Source: a virus. Taken from it: a stretch of 20,223 nt of DNA. Below the pieces are notes generated by a model, which worked only from the letters and a program-made list of their open reading frames with translations, had not been told where the DNA came from and did no database searches. Shown here one piece after another: positions 1-6,797 of this stretch. Position 1 is the stretch's first letter. Each line of letters starts with the position of its first letter. Position numbers and translations under genes: made by a program. The stretch covers positions 1-20,223 of IMG/VR virus record IMGVR_UViG_3300042691_023080. One strand, 5' to 3'.

Positions 1-47
1 ATTATGAACAGCAGGCTGTGGCTATCTCTTTACTCGATGATTTATAG
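1..47 (+). CDS. Possible 3' end of an upstream gene (partial)
   Basis: Reading from base 3 gives a 14-residue C-terminus, YEQQAVAISLLDDL, followed by TAG, which looks like the helical end of a real protein. It stops 21 bases before the terminase large subunit, where lambda-like phages carry the small terminase, so a TerS C-terminus is one guess. Because it lies wholly inside the terminal repeat, the same sequence also occurs at the far right on the - strand. Frame 1 is also open up to base 60, so this could be a chance frame. Confidence 0.3.
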   Translation, partial: YEQQAVAISLLDDL

Positions 48-70
48 ATACTTTAATTAATTGTAAATAT
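1..70. repeat. Left terminal inverted repeat, 70 bp
   Basis: The first 70 bases are the exact reverse complement of the last 70 bases. Identity stops at base 71 (G here, A on the other side), inside the start codon of the terminase gene. The repeat holds a partial reading frame that closes with TAG at 45-47 and an A/T-rich stretch up to the terminase ATG. It may be a true genome end, one arm of a larger inverted repeat, or an assembly boundary. Confidence 0.97.
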
Positions 71-1919
71 GACGAAAATAAAACTAGCAGACGAACTTGA
101 ATCCAGACTACGCAAGGTCTTTCTCCCAGACGAAGGGGGTGACGTTGTTGACTGGCTTGAGAAGAATATTCGCCAGATTCCTTTCTCCCCAATGCCTGCT
201 GGCTTCAGAGCAAAGGAAACGCCGTGGCTCATAGAGCCACTCCGTGCTTGTGCCGACCCAGAGAAGCGACTGGTTCAGATTATAGCACCGATTCAGTCTG
301 GCAAGTCTCTCCTTGCAGAGATGTTGTCTTGCTTTATTATTGCCAGACAGCCAGCCCCGACTCTTTATCTTAACGACACGAACGACAACGCCGCAGACTG
401 GATGAAAACCCGTCTCCGTGTCCTGTGGGAAAACTGCCCCCCTGTTATGGCAAAACTCCCGAAGGGGGAAGAGAAGTCAAAGGGCGATACCGTTCAAACG
501 AATGAAATGACCTTCTGGTGTCTCGGTGCGTTCAATGAAAAGAATCTTCAGAGACGCTCGATTAGATGGCTACTTGCTGACGAAACTTGGCTATACCCTA
601 AAGGCCACTTGGCAGAATCCTCTGCCCGTGTAACCTCATTCGGCTGGCTTGGCAAGAGAATCTTCATGTCTCAAGGTGGGTTTGCTGGAGACGAGACGGA
701 AGAGTTTTGGGCTACTACTGATAAGCGTGTTTGGTCTTTTGCGTGTCCGCTATGCAATTGCAGACAAGAATGGAAATGGACGCAGGTAAGAATACCAGAA
801 GACTGCATGATATACGAGGGTGAGTACGACTTCAATAAGATAAGAAACGAGACGACTTACGAGTGTGAAGGTTGTAATCATAGATTCAAAGACAGCAGAG
901 CGTCTCGTGATGAAATGAACGCAAGAGGGTTTTATGCCGTCACAAACCCAAATGCGGCTGACTATAATGCTGGATATACTTGGAATTGCCTTGCCGCACG
1001 CTCTTGGGGGACTGCCGCAGAGTCTTATATGCGTGCAAAGGTGATGCTTGACTACAATGGTGACGCAGGCCCAATGAGAATTTTTAAACAGAAGCAGTTG
1101 GCGGAGTTTTGGACTGATGAGCCAGATTCATTCGATGCTGTTCAATCAATTGGTGAATACAAGCAGGGTGAAGAATGGGAAGATGAGGCACTCATAAACC
1201 CGAAAACAAAAAAGATACACAGCGACAAGACGCTAGCCGACCAGATACCAACAAGATTTATGACTGTTGACGTTCAGAGAAACGGCTTTTACTGCTTGAT
1301 TAGAGGATGGGCGGAAGGCGGCGACAGCCGCCTCCGCAGTTGGAAGTTTGTATCTACATGGCTAGACGTGTTGGCTTTCCAGAAACTACATAAGGTACAT
1401 TCGGCACTTGTTTACGTTGACTGCGGAGACCAGTTTGATGACGTTATAAGACAGTGTGGCATAAACAAATGGACGGCACTAAGAGGCGACCAGAGAGGCG
1501 AGTTTCCGTGGAGAATACAGATGGCTGGCGGATGGAAGACTGTTAATAAAACATACGCACCTGCAAGACTGGTTAACGCTGGTACTGGAGTAGTCAGAGT
1601 TCACCACTTCTCTAACTTGGCTCTCAAGGACCAGTTAGCAAGACTGAGAAAGAGTGGAAAGCATATGTGCCCACACGATTGCGGACAGGACTACATCGAC
1701 CAGATGGAATCAGAGGCTAGAGTCATGGGAAACAATGGGAGACCAGAGTGGAGACGCATCGGCAAGAGAGCCAACCACTTGTGGGACTGTGAAGTTATGC
1801 AACTTGTTGCGGCGGCGGCATTTGGATTCCTTGGAGCCCCAAAGATTGTTGAAGACGTTAAGGAGGAAGAAGGAGAAAATGATGAAGCGGAAGAAGCAGA
1901 GGGCAAAAGGGCAAATTAA
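69..1919 (+). CDS. terL: Terminase large subunit, lambda GpA type
   Basis: This is the ATP-driven motor that translocates phage DNA through the portal into the prohead and cuts it. The 616-residue length fits the GpA family. The ATPase half has a Walker A-like loop APIQSGKS (73-80) and a Walker B-like LLADE (168-172). A probable zinc ribbon follows (C226/C229 and C266/C269). The C-terminal RNase H-like nuclease shows acidic candidates D401 (in MTVDVQ), D451 (VYVDCG) and D573 (NHLWDCE). The C-terminus ends in an acidic tail of about 20 residues. The ATG at 69 has no Shine-Dalgarno sequence and straddles the inner edge of the terminal repeat. No small terminase gene is present, although lambda-type enzymes normally need one. 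Confidence 0.96.
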   Translation: MTKIKLADELESRLRKVFLPDEGGDVVDWLEKNIRQIPFSPMPAGFRAKETPWLIEPLRACADPEKRLVQIIAPIQSGKSLLAEMLSCFIIARQPAPTLYLNDTNDNAADWMKTRLRVLWENCPPVMAKLPKGEEKSKGDTVQTNEMTFWCLGAFNEKNLQRRSIRWLLADETWLYPKGHLAESSARVTSFGWLGKRIFMSQGGFAGDETEEFWATTDKRVWSFACPLCNCRQEWKWTQVRIPEDCMIYEGEYDFNKIRNETTYECEGCNHRFKDSRASRDEMNARGFYAVTNPNAADYNAGYTWNCLAARSWGTAAESYMRAKVMLDYNGDAGPMRIFKQKQLAEFWTDEPDSFDAVQSIGEYKQGEEWEDEALINPKTKKIHSDKTLADQIPTRFMTVDVQRNGFYCLIRGWAEGGDSRLRSWKFVSTWLDVLAFQKLHKVHSALVYVDCGDQFDDVIRQCGINKWTALRGDQRGEFPWRIQMAGGWKTVNKTYAPARLVNAGTGVVRVHHFSNLALKDQLARLRKSGKHMCPHDCGQDYIDQMESEARVMGNNGRPEWRRIGKRANHLWDCEVMQLVAAAAFGFLGAPKIVEDVKEEEGENDEAEEAEGKRAN

Positions 1920-1962
1920 GAACACTTGCATACTGCGTAAACATTCACATGATGCATCTCAT

Positions 1963-1992
1963 CAGTATATAACTATACAGTATATACTATTA
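1963..1992. repeat. Two 15-bp A/T-rich tandem repeats before the RNA gene
   Basis: CAGTATATA occurs at 1963 and again at 1978, each followed by A/C-T-A-T/T-A sequence, giving a 15-bp period. It lies about 20 bases before the first helix of the structured RNA and contains -10-like hexamers (for example TATACT 1983-1988). I see no good -35 at the usual distance, so it may be a promoter/operator element, but this is inference. An 8-bp palindrome GATGCATC lies just upstream at 1951-1958. Confidence 0.35.
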
Positions 1993-2007
1993 ACTGTTCT
2001 TTAACTT

Positions 2008-2264
2008 TTGGCGGCGAGTGGTAAGCATACACAGAGATGGTATGCAAGGTTGCATAGTTACCCCACTATGAGGGTGTCTCTTCTTCGAAGAGACCCCCAG
2101 TATTTCCTCGATTGATTCCACTCGTCGCCAATCTACTTGTGTGGCTGATGATGATACGGTACGGCGAAAGCACCGTTAACCTCCGTTGGTGGGTCATAAC
2201 CATCTTCCAGCACACATCCCTTTAAAAACATAAGGCAGGCTAAAAAGCCTGCCTTATTTGTTTA
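2008..2264 (+). ncRNA. Candidate two-domain structured RNA, family not recognised
   Basis: The 357 bases between the terminase gene and the converging small ORF hold no convincing gene but fold strongly. Domain 1 is closed by a 14-bp helix (2008-2021 with 2118-2131, one G-U pair). It encloses hairpins GCATAC/GTATGC (2025-2030/2040-2045), CATAGT/ACTATG (2053-2058/2065-2070) and GTCTCTTC/GAAGAGAC (2076-2083/2087-2094), the last extended by GGG/CCC. Domain 2 is closed by TGTGTG-g-CTG/CAGCACACA (2138-2147/2208-2216) and then GATG/CATC. It holds a hairpin with a GAAA tetraloop and a 3-nt bulge (2156-2176) and a second hairpin (2176-2199). A strong terminator ends it. The helices were found by eye. 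I could not match a known class; the size and position do not fit tRNA, tmRNA, SRP RNA or a packaging RNA. The 5' end is uncertain. Confidence 0.6.
2230..2264. terminator. Bidirectional Rho-independent terminator
   Basis: A perfect 12-bp stem (2230-2241 with 2246-2257, AAGGCAGGCT core) with an AAAA loop is followed by TTTGTTTA on the + strand and by a T-rich run on the - strand. It separates the converging transcription units: terminase/RNA from the left and RtcB plus the 65-aa ORF from the right. Confidence 0.9.
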
Positions 2265-2276
2265 TCGTAATAACTG

Positions 2277-2474
2277 TTATGCTAATCTTTTGTTTAGCAA
2301 CATGCAGATAGTTATAGCATCTGCTGGAGACTCAATCAGCAAGATATCGTCATCCAAGTAAAATAAGTCTTTGCCTCCGTCTGTGTCGGATTCCCAAGTG
2401 TCCTTAAACCCATAAACGACCTTATCTCCAAACTTAGATGACTTCAGTTTGACTATAGAGTATCGGTTACTCAT
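2277..2474 (-). CDS. Small protein of 65 aa, unknown, downstream of RtcB
   Basis: The protein begins MSNRYSIVKLKSSKFGD and has an acidic middle (DTWESDTDGGKDLFYLDDDILL), then a short hydrophobic helix with ICMLL. It reads like a small soluble fold rather than noise. The gene starts 27 bases after the RtcB stop codon in the same direction and ends just before the shared terminator, so it is probably co-transcribed with rtcB. I recognise no family. A role linked to the RNA ligase is only positional inference. Confidence 0.6.
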   Translation of the reverse strand: MSNRYSIVKLKSSKFGDKVVYGFKDTWESDTDGGKDLFYLDDDILLIESPADAITICMLLNKRLA

Positions 2475-2501
2475 TTAAGTTTTGTATCTGTCTACCAGAT
2501 G

Positions 2502-3725
2502 TTAACTTCCTTCGCTTCTGTCGTTCTCGGTTTTTCCACCCATTCTGACGATTCTTGGCTGGAATTCGGCCACCTTACACACGAGGGATGACTGGCTAGC
2601 CATTACTGTGTCAATGCTCTTATAAGCCTGCGGAGACTCATCTATCCCTGCACCGAGAAGTTCAACCTTGTTATCTTCTAAGACCTTATTTCTTTGTTCA
2701 ACAGTTATTTTTTTGATGGCTTGTGAGCGAGACATAGCACGGCCAGAGCCGTGCGATGCAGAAGACAAAGACTCATCGTCACCAGTACCGATTACAACGT
2801 AAGCCTTTGTAGCCATTGATGATGGAATAATTCCAATCGTTCCCATGCCTGCTGGCGTAGCACCTTTTCTATGGACATAGTAAGGCTTGCCGTCTAACTC
2901 TTCAATCCAAGCGTAGTTGTGGTGGTTTGCTATCGTTTGAGTCACTTCATCAGACATTCCGACATAACTAATAACAGACTTGTGGATACATTCATGGTTT
3001 GCGGCAGAATAATCTCCACACAGTTGCATCAAGTCGTAATATAACTTCCCTTCTTCGGTATCCATAGATAGCCACGAAAGTTCGTTAAGAGGTTCTGGAA
3101 GAGGATTTATCTTTGATGCCAACTTAGTAAAATAATTAGCAATCGTATAACCCAATGCTCTGCTACCACTATGAGACATTAAGGCTATGCATCTTGATGA
3201 AGACTTATTAATGACCTTATAAATCTCGCTTGTCGTATTGTATTCACCCCATTCAACAAAGTGATTACCTCCACCAGATGTTCCCAGTTGCTTCCACGCT
3301 CTATCTTTCAGAGATTGACCATTTAAATCAATAGACAGTTTATCAACAAGAGCCCATCTTGGGTCATCCATTATTGGATGTTCATTCGGTTTTTGCGGGC
3401 ATGAATACCCACCGAAATAAGTTCTTTCCCTTAACGACTGTCTCAGTAAGCCATATGTTGCCTCACCCTTTGCATCAAAAACATTTGACGAAGTGTTTAC
3501 AATTACAGTCATCATCATTCGGCATCCAATATCAACGCCAACGGCATAAGGTATTACGGCATTCTCAACAGCACACACCCCACCAATTGGCATACCGTAT
3601 CCTTGGTGTGCGTCTGGCATTAAGGCTCCCTTAACGACAACAGGCAAAGACATAACATTGTCCATCTGCTTGATAGCACCATCTTCGATGTTTTCTCTTC
3701 CGTATACTTGATATGCTCTTGACAT
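2502..3725 (-). CDS. rtcB: RtcB-type RNA ligase
   Basis: RtcB joins RNA ends carrying 2',3'-cyclic phosphate or 3'-phosphate to 5'-OH ends using GTP and Mn2+, as in tRNA repair. The family signatures are all visible and in order: MPDAHQG (36-42), VGVDIGC with D65 and the metal-binding C68, GGGNHFVEWGE, LMSHSGSR, NHHNY, and the guanylylation motif SHGSGRAMSR with its histidine. I chose the ATG at 3725 (407 aa, close to the 408 aa of the E. coli enzyme) rather than the frame's first ATG at 3767. It begins MSRAYQVYG and sits 6 bases after a good promoter -10, whereas the extra 14 residues overlap that promoter. It runs against the neighbouring virion genes and is not part of a normal head module, so it looks like acquired cargo. 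Confidence 0.95.
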   Translation of the reverse strand: MSRAYQVYGRENIEDGAIKQMDNVMSLPVVVKGALMPDAHQGYGMPIGGVCAVENAVIPYAVGVDIGCRMMMTVIVNTSSNVFDAKGEATYGLLRQSLRERTYFGGYSCPQKPNEHPIMDDPRWALVDKLSIDLNGQSLKDRAWKQLGTSGGGNHFVEWGEYNTTSEIYKVINKSSSRCIALMSHSGSRALGYTIANYFTKLASKINPLPEPLNELSWLSMDTEEGKLYYDLMQLCGDYSAANHECIHKSVISYVGMSDEVTQTIANHHNYAWIEELDGKPYYVHRKGATPAGMGTIGIIPSSMATKAYVVIGTGDDESLSSASHGSGRAMSRSQAIKKITVEQRNKVLEDNKVELLGAGIDESPQAYKSIDTVMASQSSLVCKVAEFQPRIVRMGGKTENDRSEGS

Positions 3726-3731
3726 TGGATA

Positions 3732-3761
3732 TATATATGCTATAACCCCCCCTGCTGTCAA
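3732..3761 (-). promoter_or_regulatory. Promoter for rtcB with a 7-G spacer tract
   Basis: On the - strand TTGACA (3761-3756) is followed by an 18-base spacer and TATATA (3737-3732), a near-consensus sigma70-type pair. The rtcB ATG begins only 6 bases after this -10, so the transcript would be leaderless or nearly so. The spacer contains seven consecutive G (3752-3746), whose length could vary by slippage. Confidence 0.6.
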
Positions 3762-3790
3762 GCACATTCAAGTAGACATTACAAAAATAT

Positions 3791-4642
3791 ATGGGACGCT
3801 CTTACGAAATGAAAGAAGGCCGAAGGGTTATAATACCGACCACACGGCAGGCCGAAGCGATGGCACGTAAGCAAGCGGAAGCGAATATGATAAAAGACTC
3901 TAAGGGAAGAACTGGCATGACTTCCAAGATATCTGATATCGCTGGGTTAGAAGATTATATCAAGAGCCTTGGTCTATCAAAAAAAGCACAAAAAGACATA
4001 CTTGATGCGGCAAAGGTAACAGATGATTTTGTCCAATTAAACACTCTTAGAATCCTTAAGGCACTAAGAGACGGAGATACTAAAAACGAAATGGAAGATA
4101 AAAAGTCTAGATTTAACCTTGATGCCTTAATTAAAAAATGGGCAAACTCAGAAGTCGAGATGATAGCCGCTTATGACAAAAATAACAAATTTCTTGGTTA
4201 TAATACCATCGCAGATAAGGGTAAGGTTTACATGGTAACTACTGAAGGGCAATTGATTGGAGGCACAACTATCCATTCTCATCCATCCGAAGAAGGAAGG
4301 TTCTTTGGTGGAAGTTTCTCACATGGTGATTGGACGACCTTCAGAGATAATGGAGAGAGGAAAATGGTTGTCACATCAAAAGAGGGTACTTATATCCTTG
4401 AGCGAGACTCAAACTTTAAATTAACAAACACAGATATAAATAAAGTATATGTTAGAACTACTGTAAAAACCGTTCTATCAACACAGAAGTTTACAGACCC
4501 AAAGCCGACAAAATTTGGGTGTACTATGGCTGAACTTGCCGTATGGAGAGACCTTCATGCTGGAAATAAGGAACTAGCCGCAATGGCTGGGATTAAGTAC
4601 ACTTTTATACCAAATAAAGGGTTTTCTGGAATTGACAAATAA
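3791..4642 (+). CDS. Putative JAMM/JAB-like metalloprotease, phage-associated
   Basis: This 283-aa protein has a charged, helical N-terminal half (about 1-115) and a C-terminal domain with the JAMM zinc signature H162-S-H164-P followed by S177-x-x-D180. E121 or E123, about 40 residues upstream, is placed to be the catalytic glutamate. JAMM domains remove ubiquitin-like or other C-terminal peptide tags, and relatives are common in phage head and tail genes. The spacing between HxHP and SxxD is longer than in RadC-type domains, so activity is not assured. It is the first + strand gene after the rtcB insert, is divergent from rtcB across 65 bases, and leads into the connector/portal genes. Substrate unknown. 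Confidence 0.7.
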   Translation: MGRSYEMKEGRRVIIPTTRQAEAMARKQAEANMIKDSKGRTGMTSKISDIAGLEDYIKSLGLSKKAQKDILDAAKVTDDFVQLNTLRILKALRDGDTKNEMEDKKSRFNLDALIKKWANSEVEMIAAYDKNNKFLGYNTIADKGKVYMVTTEGQLIGGTTIHSHPSEEGRFFGGSFSHGDWTTFRDNGERKMVVTSKEGTYILERDSNFKLTNTDINKVYVRTTVKTVLSTQKFTDPKPTKFGCTMAELAVWRDLHAGNKELAAMAGIKYTFIPNKGFSGIDK

Positions 4643-4650
4643 TAATATTT

Positions 4651-4833
4651 ATGGAAAAGAAAAGTCCCGTTAAAACAGAGTTAACAGTAAGAGATGATAG
4701 AAGTCTTCGTGATAGAAATATCGTAAAGACAACAATAAAGCCATCTGATGCTGAAATAGAAGAAATTAAGAAATTATGGGAGAAGTTCCATAAGGAACTT
4801 CTCGACAGAACTGAAAAGAGAAGTGACGGGTAA
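4651..4833 (+). CDS. Small charged protein, 60 aa, unknown
   Basis: It starts 8 bases after the JAMM-like gene. The protein is rich in K, E and D, with a predicted amphipathic helix in the second half (DAEIEEIKKLWEKFHKELLD). A TTGACA lies 13 bases before its ATG, within the end of the preceding gene. No family is recognised. Its place before the gpW-like gene suggests a minor head or assembly role, but nothing in the sequence proves it. Confidence 0.6.
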   Translation: MEKKSPVKTELTVRDDRSLRDRNIVKTTIKPSDAEIEEIKKLWEKFHKELLDRTEKRSDG

Positions 4834-4857
4834 CAAGTTGACACTGAGCCACTCTTA

Positions 4858-5106
4858 ATGGCCGCAGAAGGAATATTTGTCGGATTACCACGTGAAACCC
4901 TCGAAAAAATGAGGGACAGGGCTGTTGAGTTGATTCTTCAAGGAAAGACAATAATGTCTTACGGAGATGGCGTTAATAACGCATCTAAACAATTTGCAAT
5001 GCCACCAAAGGAAATCCTCCACGAAGTCCAGTATGCACTCGATAAGTTGGATGGCAGGAACATAAGAGGTCTCTGGACTAATTATGGTCGCAATACTTAT
5101 AGATGA
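4858..5106 (+). CDS. gpW-like head-tail connector protein
   Basis: This 82-aa protein sits directly before the portal and overlaps it by 4 bases (ATGA at 5103-5106), as gene W does in lambda. The sequence fits the small helix/hairpin/helix layout of gpW: helix ETLEKMRDRAVELILQGK, a turn with SYGDG, then a second helix EILHEVQYALDKLDG. In lambda gpW binds under the portal once packaging is complete and retains the DNA. The match rests on size, pattern and position, not on strong identity. A TTGACA occurs 14 bases before the ATG. Confidence 0.7.
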   Translation: MAAEGIFVGLPRETLEKMRDRAVELILQGKTIMSYGDGVNNASKQFAMPPKEILHEVQYALDKLDGRNIRGLWTNYGRNTYR

Positions 5107-6797
5107 ACGAAGAAAGTAAAAGACCACTCGGATTCTTTGCAAGAGCAAGACTTGCAATATCAAATGCTATAAAGCCAAAGGCTTATACTGGCACTTGGGA
5201 TTCTGCACGATACTCGCCTCACAGGTCTAGAGTAGACGCTCCGATGCCGACCGATTTCCGAAAGGAAATGACGGCAAGCGTGAGACGTGAAATGGTGCGT
5301 CTCTCAAGGTGGCTTGAGAAAAATAACGGTCTTTTTAGACAACAAATAAAAGATACTGCATTATACTCAATTGGTGAAGGTATACACATGCAGGCTAATG
5401 GCGGAGACTTTGAGTGGCAGTCGCTTATTGAGGCAGAATGGGAGCAGGAATCTGAGTCTCCAGAGGTTACTGGAAGATTCTCGCTACTTGAATCTCTCTA
5501 CATTATATGTGAAGCACTCGATAGAGATGGTGAAATATTTGTAATAAAGGCAAGACGAAACGGTGTTCCGAAGTTTCAAATAATAGAGTCTCACAGGGTT
5601 GAGACACCTCCAACTATGGCAGAGGATGCCAACATAGCGGATGGAATAAGATACAACAAGTTTGGTGTTCCGACTGTATATTATGTCAAACAGTCAGACG
5701 GTTCTTACTCTGGAATTCCAGCATCATCTATGATGCATGTGTACGAGGCAACACATGCGTCCTCATCCCGTGCTTACCCACCTCATCAGCACGCCATAAA
5801 CAACATGCGTGACGAAATGGACCTGCTTGCGATGGAAAAGGTCGCATCAAAGGACAATGCACGTGTTTCTAGAATATTTAAAACACACGATACCAGTGCT
5901 GACAATGGAGATATTGGTCTTGGTCAGCCTCTCGGAACAAGCACAACAGATACTAACGCCTTAGATAGAGTACTCGGTGGTGTAACTGCTGTAATCCAGC
6001 CGAACGAAGAACTGGTGGCTCACCAGCCAGCAAGGCCGACAACGGCCTTTACTGGCTTCATCGAACACCTCCGTAGAGACTCTGTGATGGGCTCTCTTCC
6101 TTATGAGTTTGTAGCCGACCCAACAAAGGCTGGTGGTGCTTCTGTAAGACTAGTAGTCGCAAAGGCATCAAGATACTTCTCAAAGCGTCAAAACATAATC
6201 ATCAAGAGATTCTTGAATCCTTACTTCCAGTACTGGCTTGGAACAAAGATTAGCCGTGGAGACCTTCCTTCGGCAAAGAACTGGTGGAGAGTTGATTGGA
6301 TGGTTACTAAGAATGTAACTGTAGATGCTGGTCGTGACGCTCAGAATGAGCGTGCCGACCTTGAAATGGGAAGAAACACCCTTGAGGACGACTTCGCCGC
6401 ACGTGGCTTACAGTATGAAAAGACCATGCGTAAGCGAGCCAAGAATTTCTTGTTCTTGAAGAAACTCGCTAAGGATACGGGTCTCGACAGAGAAGACTTG
6501 TTTAGATTCTCCCCACAGGGTGGTGGACCTTCCCCGAACGAAATGGGCAAGCCAGTTATTGGCCCAGACGGCAAGCCCGTCATGGGCCCAGATGGCAAGC
6601 CAGTAATGGAACAGCCAGACCTTCAAGAGGGTATCGACATGCAGGATGACTTGGTTGGAGCAACTCAGCCAGAAACTGCCCAGCCAAACATTGGCACTGG
6701 CGTAAGTGCCGTCAATGAGACAACAACTTCCGTTGACACCCTTCCAAAACAAAACGAAGGTCTATCTGTATCAAGAGACCAAGCATTTATACGATGA
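5103..6797 (+). CDS. Portal protein, lambda gpB type
   Basis: The dodecameric portal forms the DNA channel at one capsid vertex and docks the terminase and then the connector. The 564 residues carry typical lambda-portal features: an N-terminal region with ARYSPHRSR, then VRREMVRLSRWLEKNNGLFRQQI, the DRDGEIFVI and QIIESHRVETP region, HVYEATHASSSRAYPP, and PYEFVADPTKAGGASVRLVVAKASRYFSK-type sequence. The C-terminal tail (from about 480) is low in complexity and has GKPV-x-GPD repeats. It overlaps the genes before and after by 4 bases each (ATGA), indicating translational coupling. Confidence 0.94.
   Translation: MNEESKRPLGFFARARLAISNAIKPKAYTGTWDSARYSPHRSRVDAPMPTDFRKEMTASVRREMVRLSRWLEKNNGLFRQQIKDTALYSIGEGIHMQANGGDFEWQSLIEAEWEQESESPEVTGRFSLLESLYIICEALDRDGEIFVIKARRNGVPKFQIIESHRVETPPTMAEDANIADGIRYNKFGVPTVYYVKQSDGSYSGIPASSMMHVYEATHASSSRAYPPHQHAINNMRDEMDLLAMEKVASKDNARVSRIFKTHDTSADNGDIGLGQPLGTSTTDTNALDRVLGGVTAVIQPNEELVAHQPARPTTAFTGFIEHLRRDSVMGSLPYEFVADPTKAGGASVRLVVAKASRYFSKRQNIIIKRFLNPYFQYWLGTKISRGDLPSAKNWWRVDWMVTKNVTVDAGRDAQNERADLEMGRNTLEDDFAARGLQYEKTMRKRAKNFLFLKKLAKDTGLDREDLFRFSPQGGGPSPNEMGKPVIGPDGKPVMGPDGKPVMEQPDLQEGIDMQDDLVGATQPETAQPNIGTGVSAVNETTTSVDTLPKQNEGLSVSRDQAFIR
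6546..6608 (+). repeat. 24-bp tandem repeat coding for GKPV(I/M)GPD in the portal tail
   Basis: Two full 8-codon units and a partial third encode a collagen-like proline/glycine stretch. At DNA level GGCCCA-GACGG (6561-6571) pairs with CCGTC-a-TGGGCC (6577-6588), so the repeat can also form an 11-bp hairpin with one bulge. It is probably a flexible tail segment. Confidence 0.8.

Noticed and set aside
1654-2004. A 116-aa frame overlapping the end of the terminase gene
   Set aside because: Most of it is an out-of-frame shadow of the terminase C-terminus, and its composition is unlike a protein.
2013-2130. tRNA-like ends: GGCGAGT pairing with ACTCGTC, then G-CCA
   Set aside because: The pairing continues outward for five more base pairs, so the CCA is not a free end; the interior is too long and has no recognisable D arm or T arm.
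2145-2171. CTGATGA followed by CGAAA resembling a hammerhead ribozyme core
   Set aside because: The bases between do not form a good stem II, the GAAA is better explained as a tetraloop closed by GC/GC and ACGGT/ACCGT, and no stem III strand ending in a suitable cleavage triplet pairs with the following bases.
3726-3767. Longer rtcB start at 3767
   Set aside because: The additional 14 codons overlap the promoter-like sequence and are not needed for a full-length RtcB.
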